Source: Clostridia bacterium
GTDB lineage: Bacteria > Bacillota > Clostridia > Christensenellales > Aristaeellaceae
Direction of reading: 5' to 3'
Assembly (NCBI GenBank): GCA_017936765.1
Contig: JAGBEX010000004.1
Coordinates: 62,001-126,000 of the forward strand
DNA: 64,000 nucleotides
The position numbers were made by a program, and so were the translations under genes. The notes beneath the pieces were generated by a model, which saw only the letters and a list, made by a program, of their open reading frames with translations, searched no databases and was not told where the DNA came from. Each line of letters starts with the position of its first letter. The stretch's first letter is position 1. Below are positions 41,734 to 49,941 of the stretch, piece after piece.

Positions 41734-42954
41734 ATGTTTGAACCCATCAGCATTACCCGGGAGATCATTGGCGATGGCAGCAGCCTGCTGCTTTGTGGCA
41801 ACGGGGCAGGGGAGCTGCCTGCGGAGCTTGCCGCCCACGAGGGCAAGGTGCAATGCGTGTACATCGACCCGCCCTTCATGACCGGCGGCACCTTCACCCG
41901 CCGCCGCCGCTTCGGGCAAAAGGGGTGGCGCACCGGCTCGCCTGCGCCGGAGTACCCCGCCTATGACGACCGTTTTGCCAGCCGGGAGGACTATATGGTC
42001 TTCCTGCGGGGCGTGCTGACCAACGCCCATCGGCTGCTCAGCCCCACGGGGGTTTTGTGCCTGCACCTGGACTGGCGCGCCTCCGCCTATGCTCGCATCC
42101 TGTGCGACGAGATCTTTGGGGAGGATCGCTTCCTGAACGAGGTCATCTGGGCCTACGAAAGCGGCGGGCGCGCTCGGCGGCACTTCAGCCGCAAGCATGA
42201 TGTGATCCTGCTCTACGCCAAGTCCCGCAAGTATCGCTTCGACCTGACGAAGGTGCCGCTGGAACGCAGCGCCGTGCGCCGCAACCATATGCGCCGCCAG
42301 GTGGACGAAACTGGCCGCGCCTACCGCAGCATCCGCTCCGGCGGCAAGGAATACCGCTATTACGACGATACGCCCGTCTATCCCGGCGACGTGTGGACGG
42401 ACATCAGCCACCTGCAGCAGCGTGACCCGGAGCGCACCGGCTATGCCACGCAAAAGCCCCTGAAGCTGCTGGATCGGCTGCTGCGCCCGGTGGTGCAGCC
42501 GGGGGACATGGTGTGCGACCTGTGCTGCGGCAGCGGCACGGCGCTGGTGGCTGCCCAGGTGCTGGGCTGCCGGGTGCTGGGCATGGATATGAGCGCCGAG
42601 GCGGTGCTGATCGCCCGCAGCCGCCTGAGCCTGCGGGATATGGCCATCGAGACTCCCTGTGCCGCGCCCGCCCGCCTGGAGGCCACCTACACCCCGGAGG
42701 AGGGTGTGCTGCTGCTGACGGACTTCCGGGCAGAGCATCCCTCCTTCCCCAAAACAGAGCGCGCCTTTGACCGGCTGGAAAGCTGGTCGGCGGGGTACAT
42801 CCAGGATGGTCGCCTGGTGACGCTGCAGCACTTCCACCGCAGCCCCAAGCACCCCGACCTGCCCCTGATGTGCGTGCTGCCGGAAAACCTGCCCAACCTG
42901 GCCGTGCAAACCGTGGATGCGGCGGGGAGAAAGAGTGTATTTAGCTGGAAATGA
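41734..42954 (+). CDS. DNA methyltransferase, N4/N6-amino type, solitary
   Basis: A 406-aa protein. Catalytic motif IV DPPF (45-48) precedes the SAM-binding motif I CCGSG (264-268), the circularly permuted beta-class order used by many adenine-N6 and cytosine-N4 enzymes. FxYE-like blocks (WAYESGGRARRHFSRKHDVILLYAK) resemble Mod subunits of type III systems. A C-terminal ~90-residue part could be target-recognising. No restriction or helicase gene is beside it. GGAGG (41721-41725) sets ATG 41734 as start. Probably a regulatory or orphan methylase; its recognition sequence is unknown. Confidence 0.85.
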   Translation: MFEPISITREIIGDGSSLLLCGNGAGELPAELAAHEGKVQCVYIDPPFMTGGTFTRRRRFGQKGWRTGSPAPEYPAYDDRFASREDYMVFLRGVLTNAHRLLSPTGVLCLHLDWRASAYARILCDEIFGEDRFLNEVIWAYESGGRARRHFSRKHDVILLYAKSRKYRFDLTKVPLERSAVRRNHMRRQVDETGRAYRSIRSGGKEYRYYDDTPVYPGDVWTDISHLQQRDPERTGYATQKPLKLLDRLLRPVVQPGDMVCDLCCGSGTALVAAQVLGCRVLGMDMSAEAVLIARSRLSLRDMAIETPCAAPARLEATYTPEEGVLLLTDFRAEHPSFPKTERAFDRLESWSAGYIQDGRLVTLQHFHRSPKHPDLPLMCVLPENLPNLAVQTVDAAGRKSVFSWK

Positions 42955-42960
42955 ACAAAG

Positions 42961-42993
42961 CGCCCGACCTCGCAGGAGGCCGGGCGTTGCTTT
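42961..42993 (+). terminator. terminator after the methyltransferase
   Basis: CGCCCG-A-CCT (42961-42970) pairs with AGG-C-CGGGCG (42977-42986), with TTGCTTT after. It also lies just before the convergent DUF1836 stop. Confidence 0.65.
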
Positions 42994-43016
42994 ATCTATT
43001 GGGTTGTTGCAGGTGG

Positions 43017-43529
43017 TTACGCCTCCAGCGCATTCTCCTTCTCAACGCCGGGGCGAGCCTTCAGCTTATCATTCACATAGATCACATTGGCCACAGCCAC
43101 GATCACGCTGCGCAGCATATCCTTCTCCTCGGAGTTGGTGGTGCCAAGGTAGCTGATGTCGTCCTGTACGCCGAAGATGTAGTTCAGCACGTTTTCCAAT
43201 TCGGAGCAGAAGTAGTCGTAGGCCGTCTCTTCGGCATAGGTGCCGTGCATCAGGCCAAACATTTTGGCGATGCTCTCCATGGACAAGACGTTCTTCGCCA
43301 CGGCGATAAAAAACAGATAGGCGATCTGCTCGGCGTCGTACTGCTTGCGTACCGGGCTTTTGATGTAGCCCTTTTTCACATAGTTGCTTACCATGGAGGA
43401 GGTGATCTCCATGCAGCCCAGGGGTTCGAGATGTTGGTTGATGTACTTGATCGTCTGATCCAGATACAGGCCCATGTTCGGGATCTCCCGGTAGCGGGGC
43501 ATCCGGAAGTCCTCAATGCGGATAGCCAT
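43017..43529 (-). CDS. DUF1836-family DNA-binding regulator
   Basis: A 170-aa protein. The N-terminal part (DFRMPRYREIPNMGLYLDQTIKYINQHL) and the MerR-like helix-turn-helix (ITSSMVSNYVKKGYIKSPVRKQYD) identify DUF1836, a Firmicutes-specific family thought to bind DNA. The C-terminal half is helical and could bind a ligand or dimerise. It has its own strong promoter and is divergent from degV, so it may control that gene. Target and signal unknown. Confidence 0.85.
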   Translation of the reverse strand: MAIRIEDFRMPRYREIPNMGLYLDQTIKYINQHLEPLGCMEITSSMVSNYVKKGYIKSPVRKQYDAEQIAYLFFIAVAKNVLSMESIAKMFGLMHGTYAEETAYDYFCSELENVLNYIFGVQDDISYLGTTNSEEKDMLRSVIVAVANVIYVNDKLKARPGVEKENALEA

Positions 43530-43555
43530 GGCGCGCGCCTCCTTTTCACTTTACT

Positions 43556-43584
43556 ATTATAAAGCAGAATGCCTCCAGCGTCAA
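43556..43584 (-). promoter_or_regulatory. promoter of the DUF1836 gene
   Basis: Minus strand TTGACG (43584-43579), 17 nt, TATAAT (43561-43556). AAAGGAGG follows before the ATG. Confidence 0.75.
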
Positions 43585-43624
43585 TCCGGTTTGTGAATAT
43601 AGTGTGACAAGTTTCGATTAACGC

Positions 43625-43653
43625 TTGACACGGTTCGCAAAAGCTGATATAGT
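43625..43653 (+). promoter_or_regulatory. promoter of the degV-like gene
   Basis: TTGACA (43625-43630), 17 nt, TATAGT (43648-43653). Back-to-back with the DUF1836 promoter, 40 nt between the two -35 boxes. Confidence 0.75.
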
Positions 43654-43714
43654 CAAACCAGCTAATCGGGTTTTTGAAAACCGATGCTATTTCTGCATAA
43701 GAAGGCGTTTTTGC

Positions 43715-44542
43715 ATGGCATTCAAAATTGTTGCGGATTCCTCCTGCGATCTCACCCGCTTTTCGGCGGTGGACTTTGCCTCTGTGCCGCTGACCATTAT
43801 GGCCGGGGAGCGTACCTTTGTGGACGATGCGCGGCTGGATCCCCGGGAAATGCTGGACTACCTGGCCACCTACAAGGGTCGCAGCACCACCGCCTGCCCC
43901 AATCCTGACGACTGGCGCGCCGCCTTTGGCGAGGCGGACGAGGTGGTGTGCATCACCATCACCAGCAACCTGAGCGGCGCCTGCAATTCTGCCCGCATCG
44001 CCCGCGAGGACTACCTGCGCCAGCACCCGCAGCGCAAGGTGCTGGTGGTGGACTCCCTGTCCACCGGCCCCGAAATGGTGCTGCTCATCGAAAAGGTGGC
44101 GGAATGGCACCTGGCTGGCTATACCTTCGAGGCCATTGAGAGGATGGTCGAGGACTACCGGCAGACCACCCACCTGACCTTTGCGCTGGAAAGCCTACGC
44201 AGCCTGGTGAACAACGGCCGCGTCAGCCCTGCCGTGGCTGCCCTGGCAGGCCTGTTGAATATCCGCATTGTGGGCATTGCCAGCGATGTGGGCACCCTGC
44301 AGCCCGTGAACAAGTGCCGCGGCGAAAAGCGTACCCAGCAGGGCCTCATCAACGCGATGAAGGAGCGTGGCTTCAAGGGCGGCAAGGTGCGCATCGCCCA
44401 CAACAACCCCGCCCTGGCCGAGATCATGACCTCTCTCATCCGCGAAATCGCTCCCGACACCGACATCCAGGCCTATCAGGCCCGCGGCCTCGTCAGCTTC
44501 TACGCCGAAGACGGCGGCATCCTCATCGGCTACGAGGGGTAA
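43715..44542 (+). CDS. DegV-family fatty-acid-binding protein
   Basis: A 275-aa cytoplasmic protein. The DegV/FakB fold is shown by FKIVADSSCDLTR at the start, TTACPNPDDW, VCITITSNLSGACNSA (the fatty acid headgroup site) and VVDSLSTGPEM. FakB proteins hold a fatty acid while FakA phosphorylates it for phospholipid synthesis; no fakA is nearby. ATG 43715 is preceded by AGAAGG; the upstream in-frame ATG at 43625 lies on the -35 box. Divergent from a DUF1836 regulator. The repeat element starts right after the stop. Confidence 0.92.
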   Translation: MAFKIVADSSCDLTRFSAVDFASVPLTIMAGERTFVDDARLDPREMLDYLATYKGRSTTACPNPDDWRAAFGEADEVVCITITSNLSGACNSARIAREDYLRQHPQRKVLVVDSLSTGPEMVLLIEKVAEWHLAGYTFEAIERMVEDYRQTTHLTFALESLRSLVNNGRVSPAVAALAGLLNIRIVGIASDVGTLQPVNKCRGEKRTQQGLINAMKERGFKGGKVRIAHNNPALAEIMTSLIREIAPDTDIQAYQARGLVSFYAEDGGILIGYEG

Positions 44543-44750
44543 CCAGAGGCTCTGCCTCTGGACTCCGGTCAGGGCGCAGCCCTGACAACCCGCCAAAGGG
44601 CCGTTCGGCCCTCTGGACTCCCATTCGGGGATGCCCTGCATGGTGATCGCCGAGCGGGGGTCACGCCGCGCAACGGGCGCGCCGCGACGCGGGGATAGCA
44701 GCGCTTGCTACTTATTCACTATTCATTATTCATCATTCATTATTCATTAG
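44543..44750 (+). repeat. mosaic 3'-UTR repeat element, copy 6 (after degV)
   Basis: Plus-strand order: CCAGAGGCTCTGCCTCTGG, GTCAGGGCGCAGCCCTGAC, AAAGGGCCGTTCGGCCCT, ACTCCCATTCGGGG, then module B (GGGGTCACGCCGCGCAACGG...CGCGACGCGGGG, ~44656-44696). It ends in AT-rich short repeats of TATTCATTATTCA type (~44712-44748). No gene in this stretch. Confidence 0.85.
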
Positions 44751-44792
44751 CCAACAAAAAGGGTTCTGCCTTCGCAGAACCCTTTTTGTTGG
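44751..44792. terminator. bidirectional terminator (deoC end)
   Basis: CCAACAAAAAGGGTTCTGC / GCAGAACCCTTTTTGTTGG, a 19-bp stem with A-run and T-run built into the arms. It serves deoC on the minus strand and could also stop read-through from degV. Confidence 0.85.
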
Positions 44793-44795
44793 CGC

Positions 44796-45527
44796 TTAGT
44801 ATCCGCCTTCCATTTCTTTGATGACGTCCACTTCGGTCAGCTTGCCTTCGGCGTAGCGGGCTTCGGCTTCCTCCATGATCTTTGCCGTGGCGCTCACGCC
44901 GCAGCGGCTGGCACCCACAGCCCGGGCAGACAGCACCGTGTCCAGGTCGCGGATGCCGCCGGAACCCTTCACACGAACGCCTTCGGAAACGGCGGCGCGC
45001 ATCAGCTTCAGGTCGTCGATGGTGCAGCCCTTGCTGCCGTAGCCGGTGGAGGTCTTCACAAAGTCGGCACCGGCTTCCTCGCTCAGCTGGCAGGCGATCT
45101 TCTTCTGCTCGTCGGTGAGGTAGCAGGTCTCCAGGATCACCTTCACGATGGCGTTGTTTGCGTGAGCCAGGTCGGCGATCTGCTTGATCTCGCTCTTCAC
45201 ATAATCGTGGTCGCCGTGGATCATCTTGCCGATGTTCAGCACCATGTCCAACTCCTGGCAGCCTTCCTCCAGCGCCAGCTTGGCCTCGGCCACCTTGATG
45301 GTGGTCTCGTGGCTGCCGTGGGGGAAGCCGATCACCGTGCAGACCTTCACGTCGCTGCCCTTCAGCATTTCGGCCAGGATCGGCACATCGCAGGGGCGGG
45401 CGCACACGCTGGCGCAGTCGTACTTCAGGGCAAGCTCGCAGCCCTTGCGGATGTCCTCTTCCGTCAGGAAGGGCTGGAGGGTGGAGTGGTCGAGCATCTT
45501 GGCAATATCATGAGGCGTGATGGACAT
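44796..45527 (-). CDS. deoC: deoxyribose-phosphate aldolase
   Basis: A 243-aa class I aldolase that splits 2-deoxyribose-5-phosphate into glyceraldehyde-3-phosphate and acetaldehyde in deoxynucleoside breakdown. The TIM-barrel motifs are present: LDHSTLQPFLT at the N-terminus, CTVIGFPHG, VKVILETCYLT, and FVKTSTGYGSKGCT with the Schiff-base lysine. RVKGSGGIRD closes the barrel. Normal length. GGAGGTC precedes the ATG. It stands alone, divergent from the DUF2975 group; no other deo genes are visible. Confidence 0.95.
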   Translation of the reverse strand: MSITPHDIAKMLDHSTLQPFLTEEDIRKGCELALKYDCASVCARPCDVPILAEMLKGSDVKVCTVIGFPHGSHETTIKVAEAKLALEEGCQELDMVLNIGKMIHGDHDYVKSEIKQIADLAHANNAIVKVILETCYLTDEQKKIACQLSEEAGADFVKTSTGYGSKGCTIDDLKLMRAAVSEGVRVKGSGGIRDLDTVLSARAVGASRCGVSATAKIMEEAEARYAEGKLTEVDVIKEMEGGY

Positions 45528-45639
45528 GGGGATGACCTCCTTATTTACACTCTGTTACCTTGTAGATTCTCCCTGGCGGGTGCAAAATCCTGCTTTTCTG
45601 TTTGATGATGAAAATTTATTGAATATCGATAAAAAGTTG

Positions 45640-45668
45640 TTGACAAACAGGAATGCGCGTGGTATATT
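45640..45668 (+). promoter_or_regulatory. promoter of the DUF2975/HTH group
   Basis: TTGACA (45640-45645), 17 nt, TATATT (45663-45668). An in-frame ATG at 45669 directly after the -10 box cannot be on the transcript, which supports the start at 45687. Confidence 0.8.
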
Positions 45669-45686
45669 ATGGCCGAGGTGATTGAT

Positions 45687-46184
45687 ATGAACAAACGGAC
45701 GAACATGGTCTTTACCCTTTTGCAGATCATTGCGGTGGTGATCGCCGCCGTAGGCACGGCGGTGGCCGTGGAGTTTGGGATCATCGGTGGCTCGCTGCTG
45801 TCCATCTTCATCGGCAAGCAGAATACTGCGGATATTGCCTACGCCATTCTGGGGTTGCTGACGGTGATCGCCGTGGCGGGCGGTTCCTACGTGGCGCTGT
45901 ATCAGTTCTTCACCATGTGCCAGCGGCTGAAGCATGGCACCGCCTTCACCGCCGCCAACGAAAAGGCCATGCACCGCATTGCCCTGGGCTGCGGCATCAG
46001 CGGTGCGGTGCTGGGTGTGATGATGGTGGCGTTCATGTTCTACCAGGGTGCTTTGCTGGCGCTGATCGAAGTGATGTGCCTGCTCTCCGTGGCTTATCTG
46101 TGCGTTGGCCTGGTGGCATACGCCCTGGAGCTGCTGTTGCGCCGCGCCACCGCCATTCAGGAGGAGAATGATTTGACCATATGA
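45687..46184 (+). CDS. DUF2975-family membrane protein
   Basis: A 165-aa protein with four hydrophobic helices (~8-30, 45-70, 95-117, 120-145), matching DUF2975, a small integral-membrane family usually paired with a YozG-type HTH regulator. The GAGGTGAT site is spaced for ATG 45687. Its stop overlaps the next membrane gene by 4 nt. An HTH gene follows 529 nt further in the same direction. Function unknown; the pairing suggests a regulated envelope protein or a toxin/immunity-like unit, which is speculation. Confidence 0.8.
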   Translation: MNKRTNMVFTLLQIIAVVIAAVGTAVAVEFGIIGGSLLSIFIGKQNTADIAYAILGLLTVIAVAGGSYVALYQFFTMCQRLKHGTAFTAANEKAMHRIALGCGISGAVLGVMMVAFMFYQGALLALIEVMCLLSVAYLCVGLVAYALELLLRRATAIQEENDLTI

Positions 46185-46645
46185 AAAAGCGATTGCGTGC
46201 ATTCTTGCTGGCGCTGGTGGCGGTGGGCTGCTTTGTGGTGATGTGCATGGGCGTGCTGGCGGCCTTCCCCCTGACGATGATCGGCTTTATTGGCCTTTTC
46301 GGCGGGCTGATCGAAATGATGTGGGACCTGGCGGGCATGGCGCTCTTTGGCCTGACCACCGTGGCGCTGTGCAGCCTGTGTTGCTTTGGCGGGCTGATGT
46401 ACATTTTCACCGGCTGCTTGGATGGCATTGGCGGTGCGCCCTGCAAAATGGAGAAGCCCATCGTGATCATGACGGTGATCTCCGTGGCGGTCACGGCGTG
46501 CATCTTCTTGTCAACGCAGATGGCCAATACCGACTGGTTTGTGGCGGCCTGCATCATGGCGGATGTGCAGCACGCGCTGTTCATTGCGGGCTACCTGTAC
46601 CGCCGGAGAAGGAGGAAGCTATGCGACGAGGCATCCTCCTGCTGA
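46181..46645 (+). CDS. small integral membrane protein of unknown family
   Basis: A 154-aa protein with four predicted membrane helices (~8-29, 38-65, 88-107, 115-135) and a basic cytoplasmic end (YRRRRRKLCDEASSC). Six cysteines lie mainly in or near the helices. I do not recognise a family. Start overlaps the DUF2975 stop (ATGA), and its last 25 nt overlap the small ORF at 46621. It is clearly part of the same transcript. Confidence 0.7.
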   Translation: MKKRLRAFLLALVAVGCFVVMCMGVLAAFPLTMIGFIGLFGGLIEMMWDLAGMALFGLTTVALCSLCCFGGLMYIFTGCLDGIGGAPCKMEKPIVIMTVISVAVTACIFLSTQMANTDWFVAACIMADVQHALFIAGYLYRRRRRKLCDEASSC

Positions 46646-46710
46646 TGCAGCTGCTATTCCAGGCAGCGTTCTATTCCATGATGCTACCACTTGTGATGAT
46701 GGGGTGTTGA
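46621..46710 (+). CDS. 29-aa hydrophobic small protein
   Basis: MRRGILLLMQLLFQAAFYSM plus nine more hydrophobic residues ending MGC: a single membrane-spanning peptide with two N-terminal arginines. AAGGAGGAAGCT directly precedes the ATG with ideal spacing, the strongest ribosome site in this operon. It overlaps the previous gene by 25 nt and ends 2 nt before the HTH start. The strong site and snug fit support translation. It may act with the membrane proteins or simply couple translation to the HTH gene. Confidence 0.55.
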   Translation: MRRGILLLMQLLFQAAFYSMMLPLVMMGC

Positions 46711-46712
46711 AA

Positions 46713-46919
46713 ATGATCCGGATCGATCTTGACGTGATGCTGGCTCGCCGCAAAATGAGCCTGACGGAACTGAGCCAGAAGGTGGGCATCACCATGGCTA
46801 ACCTGTCCATTCTGAAAACCGGCAAGGCCAAGGCGGTGCGCTTTGCCACGCTGGACGCCATCTGCCGCGCGCTGGACTGCCAGCCGGGGGACATATTGAT
46901 TTACGAGGAAGAGCAGTAA
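46713..46919 (+). CDS. Cro/CI-type HTH regulator (YozG-like)
   Basis: A 68-aa protein that is almost only a helix-turn-helix: MIRIDLDVMLARRKMSLTEL, then VGITMANLSILKTGKAKAVRFATLDAICRAL and DCQPGDILIYEEE. This is the short YozG-type regulator regularly encoded beside DUF2975 genes. Start ATG 46713 follows the small-protein stop by 2 nt and the site GGGGTG. It probably represses its own operon. Confidence 0.9.
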   Translation: MIRIDLDVMLARRKMSLTELSQKVGITMANLSILKTGKAKAVRFATLDAICRALDCQPGDILIYEEEQ

Positions 46920-46969
46920 GCCAGGAAAAGCGGCGGGCAAGGAGAGACGTTTGGCGTCGAGGGAAGCGA

Positions 46970-47160
46970 CGCAGCCCTCTCAGTCTTCGCTGCGCTCAGC
47001 CAGCTCCCCCGGAGGGGGAGCCAAGATATTCCCCCGCGTCGCGGTGCGCCCGTTGCGCACCGTGACCCCTGCTCGGAGACCACCAAGCAACATTCCGCCC
47101 GAAAGGGAGTCCAGAGGGTCGAAGACCCTCTGGCGGGGTGGAGGGGCAGCGCCCCTCCCC
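46970..47160 (-). repeat. mosaic 3'-UTR repeat element, copy 7 (after murG)
   Basis: Minus-strand order: GGAGGGGCGCTGCCCCTCC, CCAGAGGGTC/GACCCTCTGG, ACTCCCTTTCGGG, module B (GGGGTCACGGTGCGCAACGG...CGCGACGCGGGGG, ~47070-47031), module C (GGCTCCCCCTCCGGGGGAGC then TGGCTGAGCGCAGCGAAGAC, ~47024-46975). It is oriented with murG, not with the closer HTH gene. No gene lies in 46920-47206. Confidence 0.85.
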
Positions 47161-47167
47161 GTCGGAG

Positions 47168-47202
47168 ACAAAAGCAGCCGCCGTGGATGTTCACGGCGGC
47201 TG
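47168..47202 (-). terminator. murG terminator
   Basis: CAGCCGCCGTG (47175-47185) / CACGGCGGCTG (47192-47202); on the minus strand it is followed by CTTTTG. It lies between the murG stop and the repeat ladder. Confidence 0.75.
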
Positions 47203-47206
47203 TTGC

Positions 47207-48271
47207 TTATTTCTGCACTTCTTCGATCAATTCCAGCACGCGCTGGGTGCCATCGGCGGGCGGGGCGGCCTCCATGGCGGCGGTGAGCTGCGCCCGGTCG
47301 TTCCAGGTGGATCGCAGGGCAGAGACCAGGGTGGCGGCGGTCATGTTCTCCTGGAGCAGCACACGGCACAGGCCGCGCTTTTCCAGGCTTTGGGCGTTGA
47401 GGATCTGGTCGCCGCGGCTGGCACCCTTGGGGTAGGGGACCAGCAGCATGGGCTTGCACAGGGCCTGGAACTCGCACAGGGCATTGCTGCCGGCGCGGGA
47501 CAGCACCAGGTCGGTGCAGGCCAGGGCGTCGGGCAGCTCGGCGCTGAGCAGCTCGATCTGCGTATAGCCGGGGGTACCCTCCAGGCTGGCGTCCAGGTTG
47601 CCCTTGCCGCACAGGTGCGCCACGTCAAACAGGGGGAGCAGCTCCGGCAGGGCTTCCCGCAGGGCCTTGTTCACTGCCTGTGCGCCGGAGGAACCGCCCA
47701 TCATCAGCAGAATGGGCTTGCTGCCGTCGAAGTGAAGCAGGCTCAGTCCCTTGGCACGGCTGCCGTGGAACAGCTCCGGGCGCAGGGGCGTGCCGGTCAT
47801 TTCGGCCTTGGCGCCCAGGGCCTCGGCACACTCGGGGAAGGTGGTGGCGATCTTCCTGGCAAAGGGCTTGCACAGCTTGTTGGCCAGGCCGGGGGTCAGG
47901 TCGCTTTCGTGGCACACCACGGGGATGCGGTTCATCCACGCGCCGAACACCACCGGCACCGCCACAAAGCCGCCCTTGGAGAACACCACGTCGGGCTTGA
48001 TCTTCCCCATCAGCGCGGCGGACTGGAACACGCCTGCAATAACGCGGAAGGGGTCGGTGAAATTCTGCCAAGAGAAATAGCGGCGCAGCTTGCCGCTTTT
48101 CACCGCGTGATAGGTCACACCGGGAACGGACTGGATCTTCTCGGCCTCCATGCCCTTTTCGGTGCCGATGTAGTGGATCTCATAGCCAGCCTTTTGCAGG
48201 TGGGGGATGAGGGACAGGTGGGGCGTGACATGCCCCAGCGTGCCGCCGCCGGTAAGGACGATCTTTTTCAT
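47207..48271 (-). CDS. murG: UDP-GlcNAc:lipid I GlcNAc transferase
   Basis: A 354-aa GT28 glycosyltransferase that adds GlcNAc to undecaprenyl-PP-MurNAc-pentapeptide, making lipid II at the inner membrane face. The N-terminal glycine loop GGGTLGHVTPHLSL, VVFSKGGFVAVP, MMGGSSGAQAVN and LSRAGSNALCEFQAL (UDP-GlcNAc site) are all in place. Normal length. ATG 48271 has AAAGGGAAG upstream; the longer frame to 48529 lacks a good start. It stands alone and is not inside a division-wall cluster, which is unusual but not rare in Clostridia. Confidence 0.93.
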   Translation of the reverse strand: MKKIVLTGGGTLGHVTPHLSLIPHLQKAGYEIHYIGTEKGMEAEKIQSVPGVTYHAVKSGKLRRYFSWQNFTDPFRVIAGVFQSAALMGKIKPDVVFSKGGFVAVPVVFGAWMNRIPVVCHESDLTPGLANKLCKPFARKIATTFPECAEALGAKAEMTGTPLRPELFHGSRAKGLSLLHFDGSKPILLMMGGSSGAQAVNKALREALPELLPLFDVAHLCGKGNLDASLEGTPGYTQIELLSAELPDALACTDLVLSRAGSNALCEFQALCKPMLLVPYPKGASRGDQILNAQSLEKRGLCRVLLQENMTAATLVSALRSTWNDRAQLTAAMEAAPPADGTQRVLELIEEVQK

Positions 48272-48366
48272 CAAAAAGGCTTCCCTTTCCAAATCATTGT
48301 GATGGACTCCTTTCACAGTATAACACATAGCGATGGAGAAAAGAAAGGAAAATTCATCTTTTGGGC

Positions 48367-48395
48367 TTGGCAAAATGATCTTTTTCCAGTAAACT
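48367..48395 (+). promoter_or_regulatory. possible promoter of the GH29/GH31 operon
   Basis: TTGGCA (48367-48372), 17 nt, TAAACT (48390-48395). Moderate match only. The 185-nt region between murG and GH29 shows no other clear element. Confidence 0.4.
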
Positions 48396-48456
48396 ATAGG
48401 CAGTGTGGCGATATGCCGCAAGAAAAACAGAAGCATCTCCTGAAAGGAGCATCCGC

Positions 48457-49923
48457 ATGGATCGTCAGGTTTATCTGCAACAGATCGACAGGGTGATCGA
48501 GCAGGGGCGCTACAAGGCTGACTGGGCATCGCTGGCTCAGCGTCCGGTGCCTGCCTGGTACAGGGAGACCCGCCTGGGCATTTTCCTGCACTGGGGGCCT
48601 TTTTCTGTGCCTGCGTATCACGACTGGTATGCCAGGAATATGTACATCAAGGATTCCCCGGAGTATGAGCATCACCTGAAAAACTGGGGCGCTCACAAGG
48701 ATTTCGGCTACAAGGACTTCATTCCCATGCTGACCATGGAGAAGTTCGATCCTCAGGTGTGGATCAAGGCCTTCTCCGAGGCGGGCGCGGATTATATCGT
48801 CCCCGTGGCGGAGCATCACGATGGCTTCCAGATGTACAAGTCCGAATTGTCCACATGGAATGCCGCGGAGCGTGGCCCTCACCGGGATGTGATGGGCGAC
48901 CTGCTGCGCGAAGCCGAGCGTGCGGGCATGACGGTGGGTGCATCCACCCATCGCGTGGAGCATAGCTGGTTCTTCGGCCATGGCCGGGAGTTCGACAGCG
49001 ACATTCCGCAAAATGTGCCGCGGGACAGCCTCTACTGGCCTGCCATCCCGGAACCGGCGAACCAGCACGACATCCACTCCGAGGGCGCGCCGGACGAGGA
49101 ATTCCTCACCGACTGGCTGCTGCGCTGCTGCGAGATCGTGGATCGCTACCATCCCCGCATTGTGTACTTCGACTGGTGGATCCAGCACGAGTGCGTGAAG
49201 CCCTGGCTGAAGAAGTTCACCGCCTATTACTACAACCGCAGCGAGGAGTGGGGCGGCGGCATCATCAACTACAAGCACGATGCCTTCCCCTTCGGCGTGG
49301 CGGTGCCGGATGTGGAGCGCGGCCAGTTTGCCGAGGTGAAGCCCTTCCTGTGGCAGAGCGATACCTCGGTGATGCGCAACAGCTGGTGCTATTCCAAGTA
49401 TCCCGACTACAAGCAGCCCATTGAGATCATCTGGGATCTGCTGGACGTGGTGTGCAAGAATGGCCGCCTGCTGCTGAACTTCGGTCCCTGCCCGGACGGC
49501 TCCCTCTCCGAGGGCGACCTGCACATCCTCAAGGCCATGGCCGAGTGGATGAAGGTCAACGACGAGGCGGTGCACGGTACCGGCATCTGGCGCATCCCCT
49601 TCGAAGGCCCCACCGCCGTGGAGGAAGGCCAGTTTGCCGACAGCAAGAGCCGCGAGTTCACCAGCCAGGACTTCCGCTTTACCTGCAAGGGCGGCAATGT
49701 GTACGCCACCGCCATGCGCTGCCCGGAGGATGGTGTGCTGCGCATCAAGAGCCTGCGCAAGGCCGATGCTCACGCCAAGCCCCTGTGGCACGGCATCATC
49801 CGCAAGGTGGAGGTGCTGGGCATGGGCGAAGCAAGGTGGAGCCGCGATGAAGAAGCCCTCACCGTGGAGCTGGGGGATTTCCGCAGCGATATGCCCGTGG
49901 TCGTTAAGGTTATGACAGATTAA
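48457..49923 (+). CDS. GH29-family alpha-L-fucosidase
   Basis: A 488-aa enzyme. The catalytic TIM barrel has WYRETRLGIFLHWGPFSVPA at the start, VAEHHDGFQMYKS, and the nucleophile Asp239 in IVYFDWW. A C-terminal beta domain (~370-488) follows. GH29 removes alpha-L-fucose by retention. No signal peptide, so it acts inside the cell. AAAGGAG sets ATG 48457. The GH31 gene follows after 18 nt. Fucosylated xyloglucan oligosaccharides would suit the pair; host glycans are an alternative. Confidence 0.93.
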   Translation: MDRQVYLQQIDRVIEQGRYKADWASLAQRPVPAWYRETRLGIFLHWGPFSVPAYHDWYARNMYIKDSPEYEHHLKNWGAHKDFGYKDFIPMLTMEKFDPQVWIKAFSEAGADYIVPVAEHHDGFQMYKSELSTWNAAERGPHRDVMGDLLREAERAGMTVGASTHRVEHSWFFGHGREFDSDIPQNVPRDSLYWPAIPEPANQHDIHSEGAPDEEFLTDWLLRCCEIVDRYHPRIVYFDWWIQHECVKPWLKKFTAYYYNRSEEWGGGIINYKHDAFPFGVAVPDVERGQFAEVKPFLWQSDTSVMRNSWCYSKYPDYKQPIEIIWDLLDVVCKNGRLLLNFGPCPDGSLSEGDLHILKAMAEWMKVNDEAVHGTGIWRIPFEGPTAVEEGQFADSKSREFTSQDFRFTCKGGNVYATAMRCPEDGVLRIKSLRKADAHAKPLWHGIIRKVEVLGMGEARWSRDEEALTVELGDFRSDMPVVVKVMTD

Positions 49924-49941
49924 GATAAAGGAGAATCGATT

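Noticed and set aside
44705..44750. CRISPR-like short repeats
   Set aside because: Units are only ~7-14 nt, directly adjacent without unique spacers, and no cas genes are present.
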